A DNA stretch of 64,000 nucleotides from Chaetoderma sp. LZ-2023a (GCA_034401795.1 CM067371.1:78157333-78221332), one strand, 5' to 3'. Positions 10,744 to 20,870 are shown, numbered from the stretch's first letter. Numbers and translations: made by a program. Notes: a model not told the origin generated them from the letters alone.

Positions 10744-10825
10744 CTCCATTTTAGTAGCTAGGTTACCATGGATACCATATTTTAACTAGCAACATATGGT
10801 ATCCATGGTAACCTACTAAAATGGA
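10744..10825. repeat. Near-perfect inverted repeat at the junction of two LINE fragments
   Basis: Left arm 10744-10780 and right arm 10794-10825 are reverse complements apart from a 2-base insertion (CT) in the left arm, with a loop of about 13 bases. The right arm is also the first coding stretch of LINE copy B (encoding GIHGNLLKWIEDF). The left arm is therefore an inverted duplicate of the truncated 5' end of that LINE. Confidence 0.8.
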
Positions 10826-10863
10826 TTGAGGATTTTCTTACTAACAGAGCCCAACGAGTTGTC

Positions 10864-11430
10864 GTGAATGGATGCAAATCAGTTCAAACTTCTGTCATTA
10901 GCGGTGTGCCCCAGGGTAGTGTATTAGGACCACTCCTTTTCATCTGTTACATAAACGACCTTCCTGATGTAATTAAGTGCTCTACAATTAACATGTTTGC
11001 TGACGACACAAAAATATACAAAGAAATTAAATCATCAAATGATGCAATAGAACTACAAGATGACTTAAATAGCGTAACGAAATGGTCTTCTATCTGTCAA
11101 ATCAAATTCAATGCTGACAAATGCTATGCTATGCATCTAGGTACAGCTAATATTAAACATTCATACTTCATGAACCCTCTTGGTACAAATATTAAGCTGG
11201 TAGAAACAACTGTCGAAAAGGATTTAGGTCTGAATGTGGACAACCAACTAGAATTTAGCACCCATTGTCAAATCCAAGTATCAAAAGCTAATAAAATTTT
11301 CGGACTGATAAGAAGGTCTCTCACCCATTTAGACTCTTCAACTCTAGTAAGGCTATACACTTCGCTAGTTAGACCTATACTTGAATACGGGAACGGTCCA
11401 TGGACTCCCATGTTAAAAAGTCTAGCCTAG
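10864..11430 (+). pseudogene. RT C-terminal half of LINE copy B
   Basis: Contains GVPQGSVLGPLLFICYINDL, the FADD box in NMFADDTKIY, KFNADKCYAMHLG and SLVRPILEYG, in the order expected for the RT palm and the following conserved region. The 5' RT blocks are missing by truncation. A frameshift at the end moves the rest of the protein to the frame starting at 11400. Confidence 0.85.
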
Positions 11431-11858
11431 AAAATGTGCAGCGAAGAGCAACTAAAATGATACCCTCAATAAGAAATTATACTTATTTAGACCGGTTAAA
11501 ATATCTGAATCTACCTTCTCTCTACTACCATCGATCACGTGGGTATATGATTCAAACTTACAAATACATTCATGGCCTTTATCGTGTTCATTGCCCATTC
11601 TTGGAGATAGACAATCAAAACATCACTCGGGGACATAATTTTAAACTCACTAAGAGCCGAAGTAACAAACTAATTAGGCAGAACTTTTTTGCAAACCGAA
11701 TTACGAATAGTTGGAATAGCTTACCAAATGAAGTAGTTAGTGCCGTAAGCCTAAACATCTTAAAAAATAAACTAGATTCATTTTGGTCAGATTTTTTGTA
11801 TACGCAAGAACCAGTACACAATCATTATCTTTCCTTTACCTCGAAGCAAATTATCTAA
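11400..11858 (+). pseudogene. C-terminal domain of LINE copy B
   Basis: ENVQRRATKMIPSI, YLDRLKYLNLPSL, NITRGHNFKLTKSRSNK and NRITNSWNSLPNEVV are the standard C-terminal signatures of this LINE group. The sequence is open to a natural stop at 11856-11858. The apparent start is an artefact of the upstream frameshift. Confidence 0.8.
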
Positions 11859-11934
11859 GCAATAAACATAATGTAGTCGCCATCTATCTACAGGCATTTT
11901 GCCTATAAGGGTAGTATATGATAAGTTAAGTTAA

Positions 11935-11966
11935 CATAACATAACATAACATAACATAACATAACA
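11935..11966. repeat. (CATAA)n pentamer repeat, shared LINE tail
   Basis: Six or more CATAA units. It lies exactly where the 3' end of LINE copy C (minus strand) meets its candidate target duplication, so it reads as the short tandem tail typical of CR1-like 3' ends. LINE copy B also ends next to it. Confidence 0.75.
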
Positions 11967-12180
11967 AGTATACAGCTTACCAGGACTTTTACATCCTATT
12001 ATCAGCTGGTGTATAAACTATAATTATTAATTATTAATGTATGGTGATTTTCGGGTGATTTGGCTTATCTAATGCTCTATAGTTGTAGTACACTGGGTGC
12101 GTTACATAGATTTTGTCTAGTCTAGCTTTGAATGTGTTTATGGTAGGTGCATCAATGACTGTTTCCAGTAATGCATTCCA

Positions 12181-13308
12181 CTAGTCTATGATTCTGTTGG
12201 AGAACATATTCGGTCTATTGTTAGTATTCGCTCTAGTCTTTCTAAGTTTGAATTTGTGGCCACGTGTTCTGTCATCTTGATTTAATGTGAATAGTTTCCT
12301 GGGATTTACTGAGTAGGTATTATTAAGATACTTAAACACATTTATGAGATCTCCTCGTATTCTTCTATACATTAAGGTTGGTAAGTTTAGATTTCGAAGA
12401 CGATTTTCATAGGACATGTTCTGCATAGCTGGTACCATTTTAGTGGCTCGTTTCTGGACTTTTTCTAATTGTTCGGCAAATTTCCATGTATGTGGGGACC
12501 AAACGGGACCAGCATACTCCAGACGAGGGCGTATTAAACTTTGGTACAGCATCTTAAAGATGTCTGTAGTAATAGAATGAAACATTCTCCATATACGTCC
12601 TGCCATTCTGTTGGCTTTTGATGTGATGTAATTTATATGGGTTTCAAATGTTAAGTTTGAATCGATTATTATGCACAGGTCATTGATCTCGCTCTCCTCC
12701 TTTAGGGCTACTGTTATATCATTATCAAGGAGTTTGTACTTACAATTACCGGCACTTGGCTTGTGGCCAATGTGCATAACTGTGCTTTTGTTTGTGTTGA
12801 ACATTAATTGCCAATTTTGGGCCCAGTTCTGAATGGCCTCTTGATCATTTTGCAGGATTTCACAATCACTCACATCAGTTATTGAGTTGAACAGTTTAGT
12901 ATCGTCTGCGAAAAGATAGAGTCTGGATTTTATGTTTCTTGGCATGCCATTTACGTATATTACAAACAGTAGTGGGCCAAGTACACTGCCCTGTGGGACA
13001 CCGCTTATGACCATGGCCCAATCCGAGGCTGCCCCATTAACCACGACTCTCTGCTTTCTTCCTATTAGAAATGACTTAATCCATTCTAGGAGTTTCCCTG
13101 AAATACCATATGCGTTTAACTTGATAAACAATCGCTCGTGTGGTACAGAGTCAAAAGCCTTCTTAAAATCAAGATAAATTACATCAATCGATTTCTTATT
13201 ATCCAAACCATTTGTCCATTCGTCTATTACTTCTAGCATTTGAGTTACCGCTGAGCTCCCCCGTAGGAACCCATGTTGGTAATCGGTAATTATTTCACTT
13301 TTCTTCAT
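12181..13308 (-). pseudogene. Reverse transcriptase of LINE copy C, long open frame
   Basis: A 375-codon open stretch with RT motifs: first Asp in VIYLDFKKAFDSVPHERL, then VISGVPQGSVLGPLLFVIYV, FADD in LYLFADDTKLF, SLIRPRLEYAGPVWSP, KVQKRATKMVPAM and DRTRGHKFKLRKTR. The same frame extends upstream to about 13386 before truncation. TAG at 12181-12183 is premature: WNALLETVIDAPTINTFK continues in frame behind it to about 12046. The endonuclease and first RT blocks are missing, so the copy cannot be autonomous. Confidence 0.88.
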
Positions 13309-13399
13309 ATACTCTCTCAGCTTGTCCCTTACTATGGTTTCAAGTATTTTGGATGGAACTGAGGTTAGACTGATGGGCCTGTAATTGTTAAGTTAAGTA

Positions 13400-14200
13400 G
13401 CGGCTTCGTGTAGGTTCGTGTAAGTGACTGCTGTTGCCTCAGCTTCTTCCTCTGGGTAGTTTCCAACAGAGCCATATCACTGGTGCGTAGGAAGCATGTT
13501 TCAAGTGTTCACGAGGGCCCGCACCTAGCTCAATATGATTTTATCTAATACATAATTTGATTCGCCCTCCCCTACAATATTTTCGTTTCGTTTCGTTTGT
13601 TGGGAGTCCGATTCGTGCTTTCAATATTGCAATTCGACGTCTCGTAACATGTTACTAAATATTTGTTTATAAGATGGTATGTATAAGAGACGCCGTAAAA
13701 GTGATGATCGGGTTTCCTCTATGAAATAATATTATATATTAGATTATATTCATATACTTTTCAACTTAGTTGTCATCAATCTGAATGAGCTACGCCATGT
13801 TGCATGAACCTACTACATACATATACCATTACTACTGCATTTAATATTTACGAAAATTGGTAAATCATTTGCTATTTATATTATTTAATATGGTCGGAAA
13901 AGGGGTTTTCGAGGGTGTAAGCATATTTTCGCCGGCGATATCGTGATTCTTACCCCTCTTGGAAAGATGATTGAAATGGTTGTATGATTGAAAATCATTG
14001 TTGAAAATCATCAAATTTTCCCATTCATTTCAATTATTGTATCGTTCAGTAAGGTCTTTTCGAGGGTCATGTGATTTCGAGGGTACGTACCTTTGACGTT
14101 CTCACGCGTGCATCGCTTAGGCGATGTCAACAAATCATGTGTTATTAAATAGATACAGTATTTTTACACCACAAGTGTAAATTTTAAAAAGATGCGCGTG
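13400..14200. other. A+T-rich, no gene recognised
   Basis: No ORF of note. Fragments resembling TTACCCCT repeat here and through 15.9 kb, suggesting decayed repeats. Confidence 0.4.
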
Positions 14201-14207
14201 GTACAAG

Positions 14208-14493
14208 CACAGGCCTTTGAATTTTCATCCATCCATCCCTCTACCACATATTCCCCCTACTATATATAATATACACAAGGTGTGAAACCTTCATCTGTGG
14301 GCACCATTGTCAGAGAGCTGATTGGTTGGTTTGTTGTCAAAATCTGCTGACATCACGGTTCTGACTACAAACCAACCAATCAGCTTTCTGACAATGGTAC
14401 CCACAGACGAAGGTTTCATACCTTGTGTATGTTATATATGGTAGGGGGAATATGTGGTAGAGGGATGGATGGACGAAAATTCAAAGGCCTGTG
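14208..14493. mobile_element. 286-bp foldback element (MITE) with about 130-bp arms
   Basis: Left arm 14208 to about 14338 and right arm about 14366-14493 are inverted copies about 95% identical. The few differences I see are all transitions. Ends read CACAGGCC...GGCCTGTG. Direct repeats GTACAAG at 14201-14207 and 14494-14500 (extendable to GTGGTACAAG because CAC/GTG is self-complementary) are the target duplication, 7-10 bp. There is no coding capacity. Long arms and a 9-10 bp duplication would suit a Mutator-like origin; 7-8 bp would suit P or hAT. Confidence 0.85.
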
Positions 14494-14569
14494 GTACAAG
14501 TGATTATTTTATGCATTTTGATGTCAGTGTAGTGAAAACCATGTATTTTCACTATTACTTTTTTGATGC

Positions 14570-14944
14570 ATGATAAAAATACCGATAATTCGTAAGGAAA
14601 TTATACAAATCAATCCAGTTTTTGCGTTCAGCGATATCTGCCAGTTACTGACCCGTTACCATAGCCATAATTTATTTCTCCCGAAGCGTGGAATTGGCAT
14701 GGGTGCTTATGTAGTTTTCAGATCTAGACTGATTTTTCTCTACCCGCAATGGCAATACAAACAGGCCCTAGTTACCACATACGATATAAAGTTCAATAAT
14801 TTTTTTCCATTTTCCGGTAGGCAAAACACTTATGTTCATCTTCAATACCATATATACCAATTTCCAAATGAAAAACTGAAAGATTTAAACTTCTTTAGTG
14901 TTTTGACTGAAATTTGCTGCTATCCGGTTATCACGAAAAGCTGA
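14570..14944 (+). CDS. Hypothetical ORF, 124 codons, unrecognised
   Basis: The longest open frame in this A+T-rich interval. It is rich in aromatic and aliphatic residues (repeated YF, FF, LFL) with no recognisable motif, signal peptide or zinc site. No splice or promoter context supports it. Most likely it is either chance or a remnant of an unidentified element. A 75-codon ORF at 15271-15498, with CYSCGRY near its middle, is equally unassigned. Confidence 0.15.
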   Translation: MIKIPIIRKEIIQINPVFAFSDICQLLTRYHSHNLFLPKRGIGMGAYVVFRSRLIFLYPQWQYKQALVTTYDIKFNNFFPFSGRQNTYVHLQYHIYQFPNEKLKDLNFFSVLTEICCYPVITKS

Positions 14945-15950
14945 ATATAACCTGATCTGGATTTACAACTATAAATTAAGTTGTGTGTTTGTATCAGACC
15001 TGTTTATGGCATTATTGTCGGTGACATCCATTCACCTCATCACTAGAGTTGAAATTACGCGATTACATCATCCGCGAAAACTCGTGAAGAAATACTAAGG
15101 GTCATTTTCACGAAATTCAATTCTTAAATTGGCCCAAATCGGCCGCCTGTAGTGAAAGGCATTAGAGAAGCGGCGAAATATGGTAAATATCAATGTTTTC
15201 AAGCACTTTCAATGTGTATATTGATCGTCGTTCTTACCCCTCATAATTTAGTGGCCTTACATCGAAAGATTTGTCAATGATCGTTACCCCAAAATTCTTC
15301 CGTAGCCCCATTTTCTTAGCATCTTGGCCCCCAAAGAAAACCCTTTTCTATGGCGATCCAGTCGTTTTAAGATCATGTTATAGCTGTGGTCGCTATACTG
15401 ATCGTGATTCTTTCCCCTATTTTAAAATTTCATTTGCATGTAAAATCCAACATAATGGTACTGTTTTAAGTGTGCCTAAAACCCCGATATATTCTTGATT
15501 AAGTGTCAAATTATTCTAAATTTAGAGAACTCATAGGTCAAAATCAAACCCCTTTAATGTAATTCTTTATTTAAAATGTTCGATAAGACGCATATGAATC
15601 ATTAGAAAACAGCAGCACTCAATTAAGGGTAAGAATCACAATCAGTATATGTCATTTGGATTTCTGTCATTCTTGGTATTGCTGCATATTGAATTCGCAT
15701 TCTGGTAATGGTGCTCCTTTTTTTTGCGGAATTAAAAAAAAAAATTTTTTGTATTTTATTCCTTTCAATAATAAATAAATATTCATTGACATTTTTTTTC
15801 TAAATTTTGTTATTTAGTTATTTTGGTATTTAAAATCGTCTTAAATTAATCTTACCCCTAGGGGATAGAAAGACGATATAGCCTTTTCGCCAATTTGATA
15901 TAAGAGTAGGAATTTTATTAACAATGCTGTCAATTTCGTAACTAGCAAAC
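14945..15950. other. A+T-rich, no supported gene
   Basis: Contains homopolymer-rich segments (about 15720-15860) and scattered TTACCCC words on both strands. No element ends were identified. Confidence 0.4.
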
Positions 15951-15959
15951 AGTCACTAA

Positions 15960-16372
15960 AATGGGTCGGTTGGTGGGTCTGTCAGGCGGTGGGTCGATCG
16001 GTGAGAGTGATTCAGTGACAGTGATTCAATGAACAAGAGAGTCAGTCAGTGTGTGGGTCAGTGGGTGGGTGGGTCTGTCAGTGGGTGGGTGTGTCGGTCT
16101 ATGGGTCGGTCAGTTGGTGCGTGGGTGGGTTGGTTGGTCAGTCGGTGGGTCGCTCGTTCAGTGGATGGGTGGGTGGGTCAGTCAGTGATTGATTCAGTGA
16201 CTGAGTGATTCAATGAATAAGAGAGTCAGTGTGTGGGTGGGTATGTCGGTCGGTCGGATGGTCCATCGGTCAGTGAGTGATTCAGTGACTGAGTGATTCA
16301 ATGAATAAGAGCATCAGCCAGTGTGGGGGTGGTGGTCGTTGGGTGGTTTGGTCGGTGGGTCGGTCAGTCAGT
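15960..16372 (+). repeat. GGGT/GGTC/AGTC low-complexity tandem repeat
   Basis: Irregular 4-bp units (GGGT, CGGT, CAGT, TGGT) with an inserted longer phrase (GATTCAGTGACTGAGTGATTC) appearing about three times at 16001, 16190 and 16275. The strand is strongly G/T-biased. Confidence 0.85.
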
Positions 16373-16647
16373 CTTGGCTGGATAGGCCTTATTTAGGCCA
16401 TAGCTAGGTCTAACTAGGCCTTAGCTAGGGTTAAATAGACATTACGGTCTAGACTTTAGCTGACGCCTTAGCTAGGCTTGGCTAGACCTACTTAGGCCTT
16501 AGCCCGGACTACAGGGCTAGTTTACCAGCTTACTAGCCAACAAGCCAAGTCTACTAGCCTACAGGCCTACTCTATCCTACATCATTAGCTAAGCTTGGCT
16601 AGACCGTGGAACTTAGGCCTTATCTAGGCTTGGATATACCTTATCTA
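16373..16647 (+). repeat. TAGGCCTTAGC-type minisatellite, left part
   Basis: Degenerate repeats of TAGGCCTTAGCTAGGCTTGG-like units. The array continues at 18563-18595 after the hAT insertion, so the two parts were once contiguous. Confidence 0.7.
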
Positions 16648-17073
16648 CAGGATTTGTACGCATGTATGGAAGTCTGGAAAAAGTATGGAAAATTAGGAAA
16701 GCCCTTTCCAGGGCTGGAAAAAGTATGGAAATTCCAATTTTGGGCCAACTGGTATGGAAAATGTATGGAAAATTAAAATATCGGCAATCCTAATTTTTCT
16801 GACCACAATCTTTTTGTTTGCGAATGAAATCTCACGTTTCCGCCAATCTTGCCAGAATCTAATTCGATTGGCTCCCGGTCTCGTCTTGCAATAGAAAACC
16901 GCCTATTACCGGGAACATCTAGTGGTTGTTGAGCAATACAGGTTCTGACCATATTCAAGTACAACGCAATAAAAACGAGTGAATCAGCAGTCGTCTGTCA
17001 AATAGTACAGAGTGTTAGAAGCCGAAACAATGAAATAATTTGTGAGATTGCCGTTTTTTGTGATACAGTAAAG

Positions 17074-17250
17074 ATGGGAAAGTGCAAATATGCTAGTGTT
17101 TGGGAAACTAATGATAAATATAAGGATTGGATTTTACGGGACAACACATCAAACTTGCGTGCCAAATGTAGTGTTTGTAATAAGTCGTTTGACATCGGGA
17201 ATATGGGCGAAGCGGCTCTTGTTAGCCACATGCCGGGGGGAAAAACATGA
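17074..17250 (+). pseudogene. BED-type zinc finger fragment of a hAT transposase
   Basis: The 58-codon ORF begins MGKCKYASVWETNDKYKDW and contains the KCSVCNKSF zinc pair, then ALVSHMPGGK. BED fingers have C-x2-C and two spaced His. The second His (KHE) is in the +1 frame because of an indel in the G6A5 run near 17235-17245. Such fingers form the DNA-binding N-terminus of hAT transposases. The frame-shifted continuation (KHETLTEVHLKPAPK) ends at a GGTAAG donor-like site near 17303. Nothing of the hAT dimerisation or RNase-H-like domain follows. Confidence 0.7.
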
Positions 17251-17347
17251 GACACTGACAGAAGTTCATCTAAAGCCAGCGCCGAAAGTTACTTTGGTTC
17301 ACGGTAAGAATATTTTACATTTTCACCTTCATAGTACCAGAATCATT

Positions 17348-17645
17348 TAGAAGCGTAACAATTTTATATCGGCCAACATTAGATGATCCCAACTTTTCCC
17401 TCGTATCGTGAGGCCTCTTGTGTTGGCTCACCATCGAGTGTAAATAATGAATTCCTGTTGCTATGGCGATCATTTAGAAGCGTGGCAATTTTATATCGCC
17501 CAATGTTAGATGATCCCAACTTTGCGCTGAGGCACTGTAAAATATTATTGACTGTCTGACAACTCTTTCGTATCGCGAGGCCTCTTATGTTGCCGCATTA
17601 TCGAGTGAAAATAATGAGGATTCCTCCTGTTGCTATGGCGATATG
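17348..17645 (+). repeat. Direct duplication within the hAT element
   Basis: Two copies of a unit beginning CATTTAGAAGCGT (17348 and 17469) and ending TTGCTATGGCGAT (about 17470 and 17641). The second copy carries about 45 extra bases (GCGCTGAGGCACTGT...). Confidence 0.8.
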
Positions 17646-17780
17646 ATCAGCTATGGTAAATTTAAATTAAATTAGTGTATGTGCAGGGTTTAAATTGTTA
17701 TCTAAAGGTGGAGGTGGTGGGGTGGGGGTGGCCCTCAACAAATAAATGTGGGTGTCTCAACCTGAACTTTGCATGATAGC

Positions 17781-17861
17781 TGTTGAATATTTTGAAAATA
17801 ATTTGACTGGAAACTATTGCTGCAACAGTTTCCAGTCAAATTATTTTCAAAATATTCAACA
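17781..17861. repeat. Palindromic element, family TGTTGAATATTTT, copy 1
   Basis: 81-bp inverted repeat: TGTTGAATATTTTGAAAATA...TATTTTCAAAATATTCAACA with AATTTGACTGGAAACT inside each arm and a very short loop. Flanking AAAAATGTG/CCTGCTGTAATGAAATTCA sequence is duplicated with copy 2. Confidence 0.9.
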
Positions 17862-18136
17862 AAAAATGTGCTGCTGTAATGAAATTCACATCTGGTTTGC
17901 ATCCTGAAAAACACTGAGCCACTCCTAGACAATATACGGTTCCCAGAGCCACTCAGACAATATACTGTTCCCAATCTAGATTTTGGGGCTATATACCCTC
18001 AAAAAGTCCCTTTATAATGAGAAATCCTGTGTATGTGTGACACACTGTGCGTGTTTGTGTGTATGTTGATATTTCTGGCTATATTATATTAAGATAACTC
18101 CTATGATCTTTTAATAGTGTGTTTTGATAGGATAGC

Positions 18137-18227
18137 TGTTGAATATTTTGAAAATAATTTGACTGGAAACTATTGCTGCTTAAAGCAACAACAGTTTCCA
18201 GTCAAATTATTTTCAAAATATTCAACA
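18137..18227. repeat. Palindromic element, family TGTTGAATATTTT, copy 2
   Basis: 91-bp copy with arms identical to copy 1 and a loop 10 bases longer. The shared flanks show that a larger unit of about 130 bp was duplicated within the hAT element. Confidence 0.9.
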
Positions 18228-18562
18228 AAAAATGTCCTGCTGTAATGAAATTCATATCTGTGTGTGCGCGTGCTGTGCTTTGACATTCTTGTGACAATTA
18301 TTTATATATGCAGTTTGTTATTGTCCTCAGGTCTTCCACTACTGCGGTTGCTTCAGTTCCACAGGCAAAAGTGCGCACGCTGTGTTTTGATATTCTTGTT
18401 TTATAAAGTTTAATAAAGTTTATATATGATGAACTTAGTAACTGTGTTTGTTTTTTGTCTGATTGAAAGTCCCAAAATGAGGTCTGGAAAATCTGAAATT
18501 GAGTCTGGAAAAAGTCTGGAAAAGGTATGGAATTTAATTCTGCTGAAGGTGTATGAACCCTG

Positions 18563-18600
18563 TATCTAGGCCTTAGCTAAGGTTACCTAGGCATTACCCA
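18563..18600 (+). repeat. TAGGCCTTAGC-type minisatellite, right part
   Basis: Continuation of the 16.4-kb minisatellite on the other side of the hAT insertion. Confidence 0.6.
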
Positions 18601-20200
18601 GCCCTCAAAATTTCAAATATTGGCGAGACCCATTTTTGGGTCCCGTGTTTTCAGGTCTGCTTAACCAATTGTTCAGTTGCGCAAAATCAGTTTGCGTAAC
18701 CAATTGGTTGCGCAAATTGGTTGCGCCAATTTTTATCCAAACCTGCTTTATCTGAACATATTTCATCTGTATATTAAGTTAATAATGAATTTAAAGTGCA
18801 TGTTGCTGAATTATCATTAGCATATTGATTACAGCATGGACTTATCCAACAATTACCTAATTTACAGATAAAATATGTTTAGTTACTGAACTATTGACCT
18901 CATAATCAATTACATCACATATAGGTTGATGTCACCAGTCACTGTTATAATTGACAGACAATACTAACTCTCATAGTAGTCTGTCAGTAAGTATTATTTG
19001 TATGTCTTTGCAATTTAATAAACATTCTGTTGATTGTTTTGAAGGGAAGTTTGTTTCAAAGTATTCACCAAGTAAGCTGTATAGTTACCATGAAATTGAG
19101 ATTCTCCTTCGATCAATACTCACCATTCTGTTACTTCTGATGTACAGCTGGCCCTGACAGCTGGCTCTAGGACTATAGACTTAGAAAGCTTTACCGACTC
19201 CTTGGAACCGGGTACTCGGCTCCCAACTGCCGAGTACCCGTCTACCATAGAGCTCATTCTTGTTGGCATAGCGACAAGAGAATACATGCTTTTTGCAGTT
19301 GGGAAGTCTTAAGATTGTTTAAGCCTAAGTCTTTTTACTGTGATTAATTGTGATAGCTTGTGCGTTCTCAAAAGGATATTTTGGATTAATATGGACGCTT
19401 CCGATGATAACTAGGTCGTATATTTCCATGTTATTCCATAGTTAAAAGATTTAGGTCTCTAAAATTTCGTCTGTGTCGCATGTTCCAATTTCTAACCCCA
19501 AAGAATCTGGGACGTGTGTTAACAACGAAATATGCCAGATGATCGCCTTCCTTTAAATCCCCAACAGGCAATCGGCAGATATGAAATTAGGTGTTGGCTT
19601 ATCGGTGTTTTAACACGATTATCAGCTGACGTCGTTCTCCGTAAGATCCGAGCGGGTGTCGTTACACCCGTGTTTCTCGGATGTTTATGTGAAGAAAATG
19701 TTTCATTAATTCGCGCATCTGATTCTGGGTGCTGCGTACTTTAATTGGTACCAGGAAAACTTTGGAATTTTCAAGTTTTGCGTGTTATCACGATCTGTTT
19801 GCAATGATCAGTGGTTTCAAAATTCTTGATTTAGATGTGTGGTCTGCGGTTTTACCGTGTGCTACAGCAGTTTGTTTACATTTTGTTGTTTCTTCACATA
19901 TCGTTTTGGCCTTCGTTAGGAGTATAATTTATATTTATTAGTAAATATACCTCGAATGCTATGCGATATGATTCCTGGTTCCGTTATACATCCTTGAGGA
20001 TCAGTGTATGGGTGTATTATTTCCCGCTTCGTTCTTGTCGTCATAATCAATGCGATCTTTGCTGTAACGTTGCGGGGTGGGGTGCAGGAGGGTGACAGTT
20101 AGTTTATGGTCAGAATATTTGGAAATTAATTGTCTGCCTTCCATTTTTGTTTCGTTCCGCTGGCTTATTGTAGGTTTGGTTTTTTATAGGCCAAGCCAGC
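18600..20200. other. Mostly unassigned; short palindrome and repeat fragments
   Basis: Contains a 26-bp near-perfect palindrome at 18691-18716 centred on CCAATTGG, and a decayed single-arm piece of the TGTTGAATATTTT unit with its usual flank at about 18900-19110. No gene is recognised. Confidence 0.4.
19209..19240. repeat. Perfect 12-bp stem hairpin
   Basis: CGGGTACTCGGC (19209-19220) and GCCGAGTACCCG (19229-19240) are perfect complements around loop TCCCAACT. The stem is G+C-rich in an A+T-rich region. Function unknown. Confidence 0.9.
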
Positions 20201-20207
20201 CCCGCCA

Positions 20208-20392
20208 TCATGTGTCGAGTGCCACATATCGTACGGATTCTATGCAAGGACCATGTCTGTTTCCACTGTACTAAGTGTAGTCTTCACAGTAGGTGTAACG
20301 TTTGCGCTGTGTGGTCGGTCGATATGATGCTTAAGTTCCTTGCCAGAAGGACGTGGCAGGGTCTGACGCGGGGTCAGGCGGTCCGAAAGTAA
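20208..20392 (+). pseudogene. Cys-rich zinc-binding-like ORF, possibly DIRS-type Gag
   Basis: The frame from 20210 encodes a cluster C-x4-C-x2-C-x2-C-x5-C-x2-C (CKDHVCFHCTKCSLHSRCNVC) followed by AVWSVDMMLKFLARRTW. Cys clusters followed by a Trp-containing helix occur in the first ORF of DIRS-like tyrosine-recombinase retrotransposons, and a DIRS relic lies at 57 kb. I cannot confirm the family. The ORF is only 60 codons and downstream frames are broken. Confidence 0.3.
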
Positions 20393-20569
20393 ATCGGGGA
20401 GCATCCGTTTCGGCCCGTGGGGGCGTTCCACGTCTGCAACCGGAGGTGGCGGAGATGGCACCGCCGGCGTGGTTTGGTCCGGCTAGATCCTAGGAAGGCG
20501 AACATGTCAACGGGACCTGAAGAACAAACCTGGAACCCCAGGAAGTTCTCTATCACCGGAAATCCAAAT

Positions 20570-20870
20570 CAGGAAGACCGGACCGGAAGTTAATCCTGGA
20601 ACACTAGAAATATCCATGAAAACCGGAAATGACCCTATCCCCGGATGTACGAAATCCGGAAGTGGAAAAAATTTTGAACCGGAAATATGTGAACTGGAAG
20701 TAGATAGGAAATGGAAATGCGCAAACCGGAAGTAGACAACCGGAAACTGAACAGGATCCTACAGACCTGGATGTACAGTAAAAACCCAGAAGTAGAACAG
20801 GAACAGGAAATACGCAAACCGGGAGAAGAAAACCGGAAGAGGAAGAAACGGAAACCGGAAGTAACCCAGG
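20570..20870 (+). repeat. Cluster of CCGGAA/CCGGAAGT words
   Basis: About eight CCGGAA occurrences in 300 bp (for example near 20583, 20654, 20675, 20724, 20739, 20833 and 20851), most followed by GT. The stretch looks like a degenerate repeat. An 81-codon ORF rich in K/R/E/P (20711-20956) is a by-product of the repeat rather than clear protein. Confidence 0.6.

Larger units (their letters stand above)
10790..11934 (+). mobile_element. 5'-truncated CR1/Jockey-group LINE (copy B)
   Basis: Plus-strand LINE fragment beginning in the middle of the RT domain (GNLLKWIEDFLTNRAQRVVV) and running to the protein C-terminus at 11858, then a short 3' UTR. One frameshift around 11400-11430 separates the two ORFs, just before ENVQRRATKMIPSI. 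It differs from copies A and C by many substitutions, so it is an older or separate lineage. Its 3' end meets the pentamer repeat and the 3' end of copy C. Confidence 0.85.
11935..13386 (-). mobile_element. 5'-truncated CR1/Jockey-group LINE (copy C)
   Basis: Minus-strand LINE running from the NYRPISLTS block near 13380 through the rest of RT and the C-terminal region to about 12046, then a 3' UTR ending in the pentamer tail. A 10-bp direct repeat GTTAAGTTAA at 11925-11934 and 13387-13396 flanks it exactly and is a good candidate target site duplication. This copy is less decayed than A and B; only one in-frame stop was seen. Confidence 0.85.
16648..18562 (+). mobile_element. 1.9-kb hAT-family element with BED-finger remnant
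   Basis: Ends CAGGATTTGTACGC and GTATGAACCCTG form imperfect inverted repeats of the CAGGGTTC type. TATCTA directly flanks both ends (16642-16647 and 18563-18568) as a 6-bp target duplication, and the flanking minisatellite reads through when the insert is removed. GTCTGGAAAAAGTATGG words recur near both ends as subterminal repeats. It contains a BED zinc-finger fragment (17074-17250), a 0.13-0.17-kb direct duplication and two palindromic repeats. There is no catalytic domain, so it is non-autonomous. Confidence 0.75.
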
